Assembly (NCBI RefSeq): GCF_008017805.1
Contig: NZ_VRTT01000023.1
Span: 1-64,000 of the forward strand
Direction: 5' to 3'
Origin: Paenibacillus sp. N3.4
Lineage (GTDB): Bacteria > Bacillota > Bacilli > Paenibacillales > NBRC-103111
DNA length: 64,000 nt
Shown: piece after piece, positions 16,647-26,322 of the stretch
Numbering within the stretch: position 1 is the first letter of the stretch
How the letters are laid out: every line of letters begins with the position of its first letter
The notes under the pieces: generated by a model
What the model saw: only the letters and a program-made list of their open reading frames with translations
Told to the model about the DNA's origin: nothing
Database searches by the model: none
Program-made: the position numbers and the translations under genes

Positions 16647-18533
16647 GTGCTGCTCGAACAAATCAATCGGCCTGAGGACTTGAAGCGTTTATCCTTGACG
16701 GAGCTTGAGACATTGGCTGGTGAAATCCGTCAATTTCTGATTGAGAAGCTGTCCGTAACAGGCGGACACCTTGCACCGAACTTAGGCGTGGTTGAGCTCA
16801 CCATTGCTTTACATACCCTATTCCATAGTCCGTATGATAAATTAATTTTTGATGTGGGTCACCAAGCTTATGTGCATAAAATTTTAACGGGGCGCAAAGA
16901 TAAATTCGATACGCTTCGTAAATACAAGGGACTTTGCGGATTCATAAAGCGTTCCGAGAGTGAGCACGATGTTTGGGAAGCCGGACATAGCAGTACTTCT
17001 CTGTCTGCGGCAATGGGTATGGCAATGGCGCGCGATCTCAAAGGCGAACACAATAAAGTTGTTGCTATTATCGGCGACGGCGCGATTACCGGCGGTATGG
17101 CGCTTGAAGCTATGAATCATATCGGTCACGAAAAGAAAAATATTATCGTCATTCTGAATGACAATGAAATGTCCATCGCACCCAACGTGGGGGCTCTTCA
17201 TAATTATTTAAGCAAAATTCGTTCCGATCGTCATTATTTAAAAGCCAAAGAAGAAGTTGAATATTTACTTAAGAAAATTCCTGCCATCGGCGATACGTTG
17301 GCCAAAACCGCGGAAAAGCTGAAGGACAGTCTCAAATATTTTGTTCTTAATGGTGTTTGGTTTGAAGAGCTTGGATTTACGTACATTGGCCCTGTAGACG
17401 GTCACAACCTGCAGGTATTATTCGATACACTCAAGCAAGCCGAGAAAGTGAACGGTCCTGTCCTTGTTCATGTCGTTACCACCAAAGGCAAAGGTTATGT
17501 GCCTGCAGAGAAGGACTCTTTCACATGGCACGGACTTGGACCTTATAAGATGGAGTCAGGTCAAGTATTGAAATCCGTCGGTCCACCGATGTATACAGAA
17601 ATATTCGGGAACACGTTGATTGAACTCGGAGAAAAAGATAACAGAATCGTTGCTGTTACGCCAGCTATGCCAGGAGGCTCTGGCTTACTGAAGTTTCAAA
17701 AACTGTTCCCGGAACGGATGATTGATGTCGGTATTGCCGAACAGCATGCAGCAACCTTATGTGCTGGCCTTGCGAGTGAAGGATTAAAGCCTGTATTTGC
17801 GGTTTATTCTACTTTCCTTCAAAGAGCCTACGATCAAGTTGTTCATGACATTTGCCGTCCTAAATTGAATGTAACTTTCGCCATTGACCGTGCCGGGTTT
17901 GTTGGTCCTGACGGTGAGACGCATCAAGGTGTTTATGATATCGCGTTCTTGCGCTCCTTGCCTAACATGGTGCTGATGATGCCCAAAGATGAGCAGGAAC
18001 TGCGCAATATGATGCAGACAGCCCTTGAATATAACGAGGGTCCGATTGCTTATCGTTATGCACGCATTAATGGTACAGGTGCAAGTATTGATGCTGCTCC
18101 GAAGGCTATTCCTATTGGAACATGGGAAACTTTGCGTGAAGGCGATTATGCTGCAGTGCTTGCAGTTGGACCTATGGTGCAGATCGCCGAAGAAGCAGCA
18201 GAGCAATTAGCTAAAGAAGGCATCAACCTGCGTATCGTTAATGCTCGCTTCATTAAACCGCTGGATGAAGCTTGTTTACTTCAACTTGCGAACGAATTCA
18301 TGCCCATCATCACGATGGAAGAAGGCGCTATTGAAGGCGGTTTTGGAAGTTCGATCTTGGAATTTTTTGCGCTTAAAAGTGTTATAGGGCTGCCTATTCA
18401 AGTGATGGGGATTCCCGATTATTTCGTTGAACATGGCTCTGTGTCTGAACAGCGTGCTGAAGTAGGTCTTACCGTTCAGAATCTTATTGCCGAAGTGAAG
18501 AAGCTAGTCCCACGCAAACGTCAAAGAGCTTAG
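16647..18533 (+). CDS. dxs: 1-deoxy-D-xylulose-5-phosphate synthase
   Basis: Dxs joins pyruvate and glyceraldehyde 3-phosphate in the first step of the MEP isoprenoid pathway. The thiamine diphosphate motif GDGAITGG with downstream NDNEMS lies near residues 150–180, and the transketolase core continues with [10 protein letters not shown] and [15 protein letters not shown]. The length of 628 is normal. The start is GTG at 16647. A TATAAT box at 16598–16603 preceded by TGA suggests an extended -10 promoter about 45 bases upstream. Confidence 0.95.
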   Translation: MLLEQINRPEDLKRLSLTELETLAGEIRQFLIEKLSVTGGHLAPNLGVVELTIALHTLFHSPYDKLIFDVGHQAYVHKILTGRKDKFDTLRKYKGLCGFIKRSESEHDVWEAGHSSTSLSAAMGMAMARDLKGEHNKVVAIIGDGAITGGMALEAMNHIGHEKKNIIVILNDNEMSIAPNVGALHNYLSKIRSDRHYLKAKEEVEYLLKKIPAIGDTLAKTAEKLKDSLKYFVLNGVWFEELGFTYIGPVDGHNLQVLFDTLKQAEKVNGPVLVHVVTTKGKGYVPAEKDSFTWHGLGPYKMESGQVLKSVGPPMYTEIFGNTLIELGEKDNRIVAVTPAMPGGSGLLKFQKLFPERMIDVGIAEQHAATLCAGLASEGLKPVFAVYSTFLQRAYDQVVHDICRPKLNVTFAIDRAGFVGPDGETHQGVYDIAFLRSLPNMVLMMPKDEQELRNMMQTALEYNEGPIAYRYARINGTGASIDAAPKAIPIGTWETLREGDYAAVLAVGPMVQIAEEAAEQLAKEGINLRIVNARFIKPLDEACLLQLANEFMPIITMEEGAIEGGFGSSILEFFALKSVIGLPIQVMGIPDYFVEHGSVSEQRAEVGLTVQNLIAEVKKLVPRKRQRA

Positions 18534-18569
18534 TTTAAGGCTCGAAACGATAGGAGTTAACGCAATCAC

Positions 18570-19400
18570 ATGTCATCTGATAAAGAACGATTAGATATAT
18601 TGCTTCTTGAACAAGGCTATTTTGAAAGCAGGGAAAAAGCAAAGGCCGCCATTATGGCTGGCCTTGTTTTTGCTAATGAGGAACCCGTCGATAAAGCGGG
18701 AACGAAGATCAGCCGCTCGGCAGTACTTAAAGTCAAAGGGGCTCTTCACCCTTATGTAAGCAGAGGCGGTCTGAAGCTGGAGAAGGCGCTTAAAAAGTTC
18801 GAGATTGATGTAACTGGCGCCGTTATGATTGATATTGGTGCGTCCACTGGCGGATTTACGGATTGTGCGCTCCAAAATGGCGCTTCCTCCGTGTATGCTG
18901 TAGATGTTGGTTACAATCAATTGGATTGGTCGCTTCGCAATGATGAGCGTGTTCACGTCATGGAGAGAACGAATTTCCGCTTTACGAAGGCAGAGGATCT
19001 TCCAGGTCCAAGACCGACATTTGCATCGATTGATGTCTCCTTTATTTCACTGCGCATTATTCTGCCACCGCTCAAAGAAATTTTATTGAAACAAGGGCAT
19101 GTTGTTGCGCTCATTAAGCCACAATTTGAGGCTGGTCGGGAGAAAGTCGGGAAATCTGGTGTTGTCCGTGATCCCGATGTGCACGAAGAAGTATTAACCA
19201 CTGTGCTTTCTTTTGCACAGGAGCTTGGTTTCCGTCTAAAAGGGCTGACTTATTCTCCGATTACGGGGGGCGAAGGGAATATTGAATTCCTTGCCTATTG
19301 GTCAAGTAATGAAGAAGACTCGTCTTTAGCCGAAGAAGCTTCCTTACAATCCGTCATTCAAGATGTTGTGAAAGAAGCGCAGAAGCTCCATGGCAAATAA
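18570..19400 (+). CDS. tlyA: TlyA family 2'-O-methyltransferase with S4 domain
   Basis: A 276-residue protein with an N-terminal S4 RNA-binding domain (about 5–65: RLDILLLEQGYFESREKAK) and a C-terminal FtsJ-type methyltransferase domain (IDIGASTGGFTDCALQNGA near residue 90, DVSFISLR near residue 155). The family (YqxC in B. subtilis) methylates rRNA ribose or acts as a haemolysin-like protein; substrate here is inferred. Position between dxs and argR is standard. Confidence 0.92.
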   Translation: MSSDKERLDILLLEQGYFESREKAKAAIMAGLVFANEEPVDKAGTKISRSAVLKVKGALHPYVSRGGLKLEKALKKFEIDVTGAVMIDIGASTGGFTDCALQNGASSVYAVDVGYNQLDWSLRNDERVHVMERTNFRFTKAEDLPGPRPTFASIDVSFISLRIILPPLKEILLKQGHVVALIKPQFEAGREKVGKSGVVRDPDVHEEVLTTVLSFAQELGFRLKGLTYSPITGGEGNIEFLAYWSSNEEDSSLAEEASLQSVIQDVVKEAQKLHGK

Positions 19401-19446
19401 ACTCATCTTTACGTCCGAATTTGCGGCCCAGAGATGGGTTTTTTGC
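19398..19446 (+). terminator. probable terminator after tlyA
   Basis: AAACTCATCT near 19400 pairs, with a G–T pair, with AGATGGGTTT (19432–19441), followed by TTTTT. The loop is long, so confidence is moderate. Confidence 0.5.
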
Positions 19447-19501
19447 TTAAGAAAAAGGATTTTCTGAGTGAATTCGCGAATACTATGGCGAGGTGAGGGG
19501 C

Positions 19502-19954
19502 ATGGAACAAGGCGATGTCACAGTCATTTTGCTAATTCTAATAGTTGTTGTTGGCTTTATCCTTACACGCATAGGAAGATGGCTCAATCAACCATCGAAA
19601 CTTAGGTCATTTATACCTAGGCAAGCGGACTTGCCACAGGATGATGTTGTAGAGCTATTAGAAGGTGCTGGCTTTGATGTATTGGCCGGTAAAACCAAAA
19701 TACCCATAACCATGACCATTAATGATCGGGAACAGTTGGAAAGTCGATTGTTCATTGATTATTTTGCTGAGAAAGATCAGCTTATCTATCTTGTTAAGCT
19801 TGCCAATGAGCGGAAACCGCTTGAAATGACCGGAAGCTCTGTACGTGAACGGCTTTTACCGTATCGATTATTGTACCCCGATGCTGCTGGTGTATTATAT
19901 GTAGATATGGCACTTAACAAAATCAAAAAAATCACATTTCATATAGAGGTGTAA
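19502..19954 (+). CDS. conserved membrane-anchored protein of unknown function
   Basis: A 150-residue protein with a single N-terminal membrane helix ([19 protein letters not shown]) and a soluble remainder. It sits between tlyA and argR and ends two bases before argR, so it is likely co-transcribed. I do not recognise a functional domain. The ATG at 19502 follows GAGGTGAGGGG; an in-frame GTG nine bases upstream overlaps that site. Confidence 0.7.
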   Translation: MEQGDVTVILLILIVVVGFILTRIGRWLNQPSKLRSFIPRQADLPQDDVVELLEGAGFDVLAGKTKIPITMTINDREQLESRLFIDYFAEKDQLIYLVKLANERKPLEMTGSSVRERLLPYRLLYPDAAGVLYVDMALNKIKKITFHIEV

Positions 19955-19956
19955 GC

Positions 19957-20406
19957 ATGAAAGGTCAACGACATGTGAAAATCAGAGAAATCATTTCCAA
20001 CCATGAAATCGAGACACAGGATGAATTGGTGGAATCCTTGCGGGCGGCCAGTTTCCATGTTACACAGGCAACCGTATCCCGGGACATTAAGGAGCTTCAC
20101 CTGATTAAGGTACCTCTTGATGATGGCAGATATAAGTATTCAATGCCTGCAGATCAGCGTTTTAACCCTATGCAAAGGCTTCGTAGAGCGCTAAGCGACC
20201 ATTTTGTAAGTATCGATTATACAGATAACCTTGTTGTTATGAAATGTCTCCCAGGCACTGCCAATACCATATGCGCTCTGATTGATAATTTGGAATGGAG
20301 CGGTGTGATGGGGACGATCTGCGGAGATGACACCATTCTTGTGATTTGCCGCGGCAAAGACAATAGTGTTTCTTTCGTCAGTGAAGTTATGTCTTTATTA
20401 TCTTAA
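19957..20406 (+). CDS. argR: arginine repressor
   Basis: ArgR/AhrC represses arginine synthesis and activates catabolism in response to arginine. The N-terminal winged helix ([22 protein letters not shown], with [17 protein letters not shown] as recognition region) and the C-terminal arginine-binding hexamer domain ([15 protein letters not shown] near residue 120) are clear. The length of 149 is exactly typical. The place before recN is conserved in Bacillales. Confidence 0.95.
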   Translation: MKGQRHVKIREIISNHEIETQDELVESLRAASFHVTQATVSRDIKELHLIKVPLDDGRYKYSMPADQRFNPMQRLRRALSDHFVSIDYTDNLVVMKCLPGTANTICALIDNLEWSGVMGTICGDDTILVICRGKDNSVSFVSEVMSLLS

Positions 20407-20427
20407 TGCCAGGAGTAGGAGGAGCAC

Positions 20428-22155
20428 ATGCTTACAGAACTTTCGATTCGTAATTTGGCCGTCATCGAACACGTACATATCCGTTTCAAAACAGGTTTTC
20501 ATGTCCTCACAGGGGAGACTGGTGCAGGTAAATCGATCATTATTGATGCACTCACACTCATCGTCGGTGGCCGAGGCTCTTCCGAGTTGGTTCGATACGG
20601 CACAGACAAAGCTGAGATCGAAGCTATGTTTGAGTTACCCACAACGCATCCAGTATGGCATACGCTTACAGAGTTAGGCATACAGGCAGATTCCAATGAA
20701 CACTTAGTCATTCGCAGAGAAATTACAGCAACAGGAAAAAGTTCCAGTAGAATTAATGGACAGCTAGTCAATCTGACGATGCTGCGCCAAACAGGCGAAT
20801 GGCTAGTAAATATTCATGGGCAGCATGAGCACCAGTCTTTACTCAACGTCGAGGAACACATTCATTCGCTAGATTTATTTGGGGATTCTGAGATTGAAAC
20901 TGCAAAGAAAACCTATCAGGCCTCCTATGATCACTATATCAAATTACAGAAAGAATTACGTGACTTGCAAGAGACAAGTAAGCAAGCTTTGCAGATGCTA
21001 GATTTATATCGTTTCCAAATCGATGAAATTTCAGCCGCGAAGCTTAAGGTTGGGGAAGATGAAAAATTAGCCGAAGAGAAACGCAAGCTTTCTAATGCAG
21101 AAAAGCTGTATCAGAGTTCATCGGAAGCGTATGATTTCCTTTATGCAACCAATCGAGGTTTAGACGCGGCGGGCAAAGCGGTAGCTAGAATACAAGATAT
21201 CGTGCAGTTAGATCCCGTAAAGCTCACCCCTTTGTTAGAGCAAGCACAATCGGCGTTTTATCAGATGGAGGATGCCGCTTATCAGCTAAGGGATTATCGA
21301 GATGAAATCGAGTTCAATCCATCACGTTTGGATTTTATTGAGCAAAGATTGGATACTTTGACGTCTCTTCGTCGAAAATATGGAGAGAATATACAAGAGA
21401 TGCTCGCCTATTTAGAGAAAATCAAAAAAGAAGTCGATACGATCGAAAATAAAGATGAACATATTCGTAATCTGGAAGATAAACTTGCCTTAGAGGAGAA
21501 AAAGCTTAGCGCAGCTGCGTTGAATCTTTCTACGCTACGCAAAGGTATCGCTCATCAATTAGCAGCGCAAATCGAGCATGAGCTGAGAGATCTGCAGATG
21601 GAACGCACACAATTTCGCGTACAAGTCGAGCAAATTCTAGACGAACGAGGGATTGAAGTGGAAGGAAAGAAGGTTCGCTTCTCTCGTCAGGGTGTGGATT
21701 ACATTGAATTCATGATGGCTCCGAATCCGGGCGAACCATTGCGTGGCTTAAGTAAAATCGCCTCTGGCGGAGAACTCTCCCGGATCATGCTAGCCATGAA
21801 AACGATCTTTGCGCGCATTGATCAAATTCCTGTTCTCGTCTTTGATGAAGTGGATACAGGAGTCAGCGGAAGAGCGGCACAAGCCATTGCCGAGAAGATG
21901 TCTGTACTCTCAACAAGCTGCCAAGTTTTCTCAATTACACATTTGCCTCAGGTGGCCAGCTTCGCGGATGTTCATTTCTATATACATAAAGAAGTTGATC
22001 ATGAAAGAACGTTCACCCGAGTTAGAGATATGCCTGATGCTGAACGTGTACAGGAGCTTGCTCGGATGCTCGGCGGTGTTGAAGTGACGGAAACGACGCT
22101 GCATCATGCAGGGGAAATGCTTGCCATGGCAAGAAATAAGAAATTAAGGGTATGA
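20428..22155 (+). CDS. recN: DNA repair protein RecN
   Basis: RecN is an SMC-like ATPase that gathers at double-strand breaks. The Walker A motif GETGAGKS is at residues 29–36, long coiled coils run through about 155–360, and the ABC signature SGGELSRIMLA with VFDEVDTGVSG lies near residues 445–480. At 575 residues it is full length, with an AGGAGGAG ribosome site. Confidence 0.95.
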   Translation: MLTELSIRNLAVIEHVHIRFKTGFHVLTGETGAGKSIIIDALTLIVGGRGSSELVRYGTDKAEIEAMFELPTTHPVWHTLTELGIQADSNEHLVIRREITATGKSSSRINGQLVNLTMLRQTGEWLVNIHGQHEHQSLLNVEEHIHSLDLFGDSEIETAKKTYQASYDHYIKLQKELRDLQETSKQALQMLDLYRFQIDEISAAKLKVGEDEKLAEEKRKLSNAEKLYQSSSEAYDFLYATNRGLDAAGKAVARIQDIVQLDPVKLTPLLEQAQSAFYQMEDAAYQLRDYRDEIEFNPSRLDFIEQRLDTLTSLRRKYGENIQEMLAYLEKIKKEVDTIENKDEHIRNLEDKLALEEKKLSAAALNLSTLRKGIAHQLAAQIEHELRDLQMERTQFRVQVEQILDERGIEVEGKKVRFSRQGVDYIEFMMAPNPGEPLRGLSKIASGGELSRIMLAMKTIFARIDQIPVLVFDEVDTGVSGRAAQAIAEKMSVLSTSCQVFSITHLPQVASFADVHFYIHKEVDHERTFTRVRDMPDAERVQELARMLGGVEVTETTLHHAGEMLAMARNKKLRV

Positions 22156-22264
22156 AAGTATAGATAGTCATCATTTTCAGTTATAAAACAGGGGGAGTGG
22201 GGTTAACTTATAAGTACGCATTTGACGACTACTTTCGTCAGGGCTTTAGGAAGTGTGAGGGAGC

Positions 22265-23607
22265 GTGAGGATATTGCATTCCAGCAAAAGGAAAAGAAGA
22301 TTGATTGGATTATTGCTCGTCTTCTTCGTTTGTATGGTAAGTTTGTCTCCGCCTTTTCAAAGCTTTGCCTCCTTCCCCCAAGAACTTCGTTTATTTAGCG
22401 GCCAAGGGAAGCAGTTGCAATTAACAATGCCGGTTAATGCCCAAATAACGGTCAAAGATACGGATATTGTGAAAGTGAACGGCAATGCCCAGCACTCATT
22501 TCAAGTTAATCTCAATGAACCCATCTCCTTGCAGTCCGATCGTTCCGGTCAGACAGAGATGAAGCTCAAGCTTTTTGGCGCTATTCCCTTTAAGACGGTG
22601 AAAGTGAATGTCGTTCCGGATCTAAAGGTAATTCCAGGTGGTCAAACAATCGGTGTGAAAATCAAGTCTGCCGGTATTCTGGTTGTTGGACATCATCTCG
22701 TAACGGTTGCGCCAGACCAGAAAGTTCGCCTGGAGAAGAAGCGAAAATTCAAGTAGGTGATCTCATCATGAAAATTAATGGCAAAGATTCTAAGGATGTA
22801 AGCAAAGTGGCCGATCTCGTCGCTAAATCAGGGGAGAGTGGTACACCTCTCGAGTTGAAAATTCTTAGAAACAATGAAGAATTGCAAATGAAGCTTCAAC
22901 CTGTCTACGATGTTGTGGATAAGTCTTATCGGCTAGGCCTGTATATCCGTGACTCTGCCGCGGGTGTGGGTACATTAACCTTCTACGCACCTGATCAGGG
23001 TGTCTACGGGGCTCTCGGCCATGTCATTACCGACATGGATACACAAACACCTATTATTGTTGGCGATGGGGATATTGTCTATTCTAATGTCACTTCGATT
23101 TCTAAGAGCCATAATGGCGATCCAGGGGAAAAGCATGCAACCCTTTATAAGGACAGTAAAGTAATAGGTAATATTGAGAAAAATACGGCCTTTGGTATCT
23201 TTGGCAAAATGTACGCAGCTCCTGACCATAGCTTGGATAAAGAAGCGATTCCGGTTGCTTTCGCAGAAGAAGTGAAAGAAGGTCCCGCACAAATTTATAC
23301 CGTTGTGGAAGGGCAAAAGGTTGAGAAATTTGATATTCAAGTCGTACATGTTTCCAAGCAAGATTTTCCCGGTACCAAAGGGATGGTCATTAAAATTACC
23401 GATCCTAGGTTGTTGGACAAAACGGGCGGTATTGTGCAAGGGATGAGCGGCAGTCCCATCATCCAAAACGGCAAACTGATCGGTGCAGTGACTCATGTAT
23501 TTGTAAACGATCCGACAAGCGGTTATGGCTGTTTCATTGAATGGATGCTTCAAGATTCAGGTATTGTCTTGCGACCTACTTCTTCCCAAGAATCAAAGGC
23601 GAGTTAA
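22265..23607 (+). pseudogene. spoIVB: SpoIVB peptidase, split by a one-base deletion
   Basis: SpoIVB is the forespore-secreted serine protease that triggers pro-sigma-K processing. The first frame (GTG 22265) carries the N-terminal membrane segment and runs to about 22726; the second frame carries the PDZ continuation and the S55 peptidase domain with the serine motif GMSGSP near 23448. Adding one T in the short T-run at 22725–22726 joins KVSPGEEAKIQVGDLIMK seamlessly. So one base is missing, either by mutation or by sequencing error. As written, the upstream frame stops at about 163 residues without the protease domain. The gene lies between recN and spo0A as in Bacillus. Confidence 0.9.
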
Positions 23608-23624
23608 CAGCCTTTGATTTTTTA
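23591..23624 (+). terminator. terminator at the end of spoIVB
   Basis: AATCAAAGGC (23591–23600) pairs with GCCTTTGATT (23610–23619), followed by TTTTA. The stem includes the spoIVB stop codon region. Confidence 0.8.
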
Positions 23625-23672
23625 TATTGTATTAACCTCATTCTACATGTTGAACTCAATTTAGATCATTAT

Positions 23673-23780
23673 TGTCGAAAAATGTTGGAATCGCAAGATA
23701 AATATACTATTATATAAGAAGTTAAATAAAAGAAAAGAAAAATAATATTCGACAGAAGGAATTTAAGTTGGGGTGTCGAA
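23673..23780 (+). promoter_or_regulatory. three 0A boxes upstream of spo0A
   Basis: The 0A box TGTCGAA occurs at 23673–23679 and 23774–23780 on the plus strand and as TTCGACA at 23748–23754 (minus strand). Spo0A~P binds such boxes, and the spo0A gene is known to be autoregulated in B. subtilis. The last box overlaps the -10 element of the sigma-H promoter. Confidence 0.8.
23685..23713 (+). promoter_or_regulatory. possible vegetative sigma-A promoter of spo0A
   Basis: TTGGAA (23685–23690) and TATTAT (23708–23713) with a 17-base spacer could be the vegetative promoter, as B. subtilis has a vegetative and a sporulation promoter in this region. Confidence 0.4.
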
Positions 23781-23783
23781 TAT
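23755..23783 (+). promoter_or_regulatory. sigma-H promoter of spo0A
   Basis: GAAGGAATT (23755–23763) and GTCGAATAT (23775–23783), spaced by 11 bases, fit the sigma-H consensus RNAGGAWWW–N11-12–RNNGAATWW in every specified position. It is about 60 bases before the spo0A start and overlaps a 0A box, as expected for the sporulation promoter. Confidence 0.75.
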
Positions 23784-23839
23784 CTTTATTTATGAGAAAA
23801 ATTACCAACTTGTATGAGTAGCTAAAGGAGGATTTAAAG

Positions 23840-24633
23840 TTGCAAAAAATTCAGGTGTTACTAGCAGATGACAATCGTGAGTTTACCCATTTATTGTCAG
23901 AGTTTATTGGTGAGCAAGAGGATATGGAAATTGTCGGGGTGGCATACAACGGTAACGAAGTTCTTCGATTTATTGAACAACAACGTGAATTGCCGGATGT
24001 GCTCATTTTAGATATCATTATGCCTCATCTTGATGGACTAGGTGTGCTTGAGAAAATGCGGGAAATGAACCTTCCTACGCAACCGAAAATCATTATGCTA
24101 ACTGCATTTGGGCAAGAAAACATCACTCAAAAAGCCGTACAACTTGGAGCTTCCTACTACATATTAAAACCATTTGACATGGAGACACTGACGAATCGCA
24201 TCCGTCAACTTGTGGGTACAAGCCAAATTCATGCAACAACATCGAATTCACGCGCCAACGTTGTCCACATGCCAAAAGGAAAAAATTTAGACGCAAATAT
24301 CACCAGCATCATACATGAAATTGGCGTTCCTGCACATATTAAAGGATATCAATATCTTCGCGAGCCATCACAATGGTCTATAACAATATCGAAATCCTCG
24401 GAGCCATTACGAAAACTTTGTACCCTGCTATCGCTGAGAAATACAAAACTACGCCTAGCCGCGTTGAACGAGCCATTCGCCATGCTATTGAAGTCGCCTG
24501 GACGCGCGGCAACATCGATTCGATTTCGTTTATCTTTGGTTACACGATCAATATTTCGAAGTCGAAGCCGACGAACTCGGAATTTATCGCGATGGTTGCG
24601 GATAAATTAAGAATTGAGCATAAGGTTTCTTGA
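23840..24633 (+). pseudogene. spo0A: sporulation master regulator Spo0A, split by a one-base deletion
   Basis: The first frame (TTG at 23840, AAAGGAGG ribosome site) encodes the full receiver domain, with D10/D11, the phosphorylation aspartate D58 in LILDIIMP, and K in YILKPFD, then the linker and the beginning of the effector domain. After residue 175 the frame is lost. The rest of the DNA-binding domain, including [20 protein letters not shown], continues one frame off and ends normally at 24633. One extra G or C at 24364–24366 (restoring EAITMVYNN) gives about 264 residues, the usual size. As written, the protein would have a receiver but no working recognition helix, so the cell should not sporulate. 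A sequencing error is an equal or better explanation. Confidence 0.92.
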
Positions 24634-25066
24634 GAGTGATAGAATCTTTGAGCGGTAAGGGGAATTTGATTATATAAGTTGATTTTAGTGTGTGTAAATT
24701 TATCGTAGACTTGCCAATGAGATTCCGATAAATTTTTACGTGTGATAGCGATAAACGTGTGATATTTGCACCTCCTTTGTTCACTGAATTTATCGGACAT
24801 AGACGTTCCTTCATATTAACAAATTGGAATCACCAGTCAAGGTGGTTCTTTTTTACATTCCATTATCCCTATTGCTCCCCACTATTCGCGCTCCCATGTA
24901 TCAATTTATTGATACACAAATAAAGCAGATCACCTGTTACGGTGGTCTAATTAACGAATGTAGAAATATTTAATTCTTACCCATATATTTATCGATCATC
25001 TTTGTTAATAACTTTTTGCAGTTCAAAATAAAACAATTCTTTTAAAGGAAAGGGAAATGAATAGAT
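24634..25066 (+). other. intergenic region after spo0A, with terminator
   Basis: No gene is supported. A terminator hairpin AATCACC/GGTGGTT followed by CTTTTTT lies at 24828–24854. A second, weaker inverted repeat, GATCACC/GGTGGTC, lies near 24930–24946. This is where the AT-rich accessory region begins. Confidence 0.55.
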
Positions 25067-25804
25067 ATGAAGAAAGATGATTTTGGCAACAGAATGAAGG
25101 AATATGAAAATGCTTTTAGAAACAGTTTGCCGCGTAGACTTCCAGTGATATTAAGAATTGATGGTTGTCACTTCCACACCTTCACAAGAGGAATGAAAAA
25201 GCCTTTTGATGAAACACTAACAAATGCCTTATGGGAAACCTGCAAGTTCCTCGCTCAAAACATAATGGGTTGCAAAATTGTATATCAGCAAAGTGATGAA
25301 ATATCAATCCTGCTTACGAATTATGATAAATTAACAACTCAATCATGGTTCGAAAATAATATTCAAAAAATGGTCTCTGTATCTGCATCGATGGCAACAG
25401 CGAAATTCAACGAGGTAATTAAACCACATTATCCCGATAAACCTCTGGCAACTTTCGATAGTAGGGCATGGGTGCTTCCACATGATGAAGTAACAAATTA
25501 TTTCTTATGGAGGCAGCAAGACGCTACAAAAAATAGTATTTCAATGGTGGCACAAGCAAACTTCCCACATAAACAGTTGCAAGGTCTCACTGGAAAGCAA
25601 CTTCAAGATAAACTGTTTTTAGAGAAGGGTATTAATTGGAACGATCTACCTGTATGGCAGAAACGAGGAGTTTGTATCACTAAGCAGCAGTATTTCAAAG
25701 GCGAAACGCAAAGGACTAAGTGGGATGTTGATCATGAAACTCCGATATTTTCACAGAATAGAGATTACATAAACGAATTTGTATTTTTAGATAAGGGTGA
25801 GTAA
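25067..25804 (+). CDS. Thg1-like protein (3'-5' nucleotide polymerase)
   Basis: The 245-residue protein belongs to the tRNA-His guanylyltransferase (Thg1) superfamily, the only enzymes that add nucleotides in the 3'-5' direction. The metal-binding carboxylates are visible in RIDG (D32) and QSDE (D77, E78), with the FHTFTRGMKKPFD segment typical of the family. In bacteria these are Thg1-like proteins (TLPs), usually active on 5'-truncated tRNAs rather than adding G-1 to tRNA-His, because bacteria encode that base. A kinase gene follows by two bases. The low GC content and rarity in Bacillales suggest transfer. The substrate is not visible from sequence. Confidence 0.85.
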   Translation: MKKDDFGNRMKEYENAFRNSLPRRLPVILRIDGCHFHTFTRGMKKPFDETLTNALWETCKFLAQNIMGCKIVYQQSDEISILLTNYDKLTTQSWFENNIQKMVSVSASMATAKFNEVIKPHYPDKPLATFDSRAWVLPHDEVTNYFLWRQQDATKNSISMVAQANFPHKQLQGLTGKQLQDKLFLEKGINWNDLPVWQKRGVCITKQQYFKGETQRTKWDVDHETPIFSQNRDYINEFVFLDKGE

Positions 25805-25806
25805 TT

Positions 25807-26244
25807 GTGGAATGCGTTATTTTTATTGGAATTCAAGCTTCAGGTAAATCGACTTTTTACAAACAGAAATTCTTTAACACACATATTAGAATCAATTTAG
25901 ATATGCTTAAAACAAGATACAGGGAAAATATCTTTGTCACTGCTTGCATTGATGGTAAACAACCTTTTGTTGTCGATAATACCAATCCAACAAGTGAAGA
26001 ACGTATTAAGTATATTAAAAGTGCTAGACATTCAGGTTTTAAAGTAACTGGCTATTACTTTGAGCCTAGTTACGAGGATTCAATAATTAGGAACGATGAA
26101 CGAGAAGGTAAAGAAAAAGTTCCTCAAGTTGCAATTAAGAGTACAATAAGCAAACTACAAAAACCAGTAATAGATGAAGGGTTTGACGAACTGTATCAAG
26201 TAAGTTTGGTGGATGGGAAGTTTCAAATTGAAGAATTACATTGA
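25807..26244 (+). CDS. polynucleotide-kinase-like P-loop protein
   Basis: A 145-residue P-loop protein with Walker A GIQASGKST (residues 8–16), the VVDNTNPTSEERIKYIK segment (about 55–71) that in T4-Pnkp-type 5'-kinases carries the catalytic and substrate-binding residues, and the basic lid region RNDEREGKEKVP. It starts two bases after the Thg1-like gene, so the pair is surely co-translated. The likely role is to phosphorylate 5'-OH ends of RNA. A zeta-toxin-like or other small-molecule kinase is a less likely alternative. Confidence 0.75.
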   Translation: MECVIFIGIQASGKSTFYKQKFFNTHIRINLDMLKTRYRENIFVTACIDGKQPFVVDNTNPTSEERIKYIKSARHSGFKVTGYYFEPSYEDSIIRNDEREGKEKVPQVAIKSTISKLQKPVIDEGFDELYQVSLVDGKFQIEELH

Positions 26245-26322
26245 AAGGATGTATTTTATGAGCTAATTTAAATAAAAAAACAACAGGGGCTATGCCGATG
26301 CTGCTCTGATTAACAGTAAAAG

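Noticed and set aside
24340-24400. Programmed frameshifting in spo0A
   Set aside because: No slippery heptamer or downstream pseudoknot is visible at 24364, and spo0A is not known to use frameshifting; the one-base loss is simpler.
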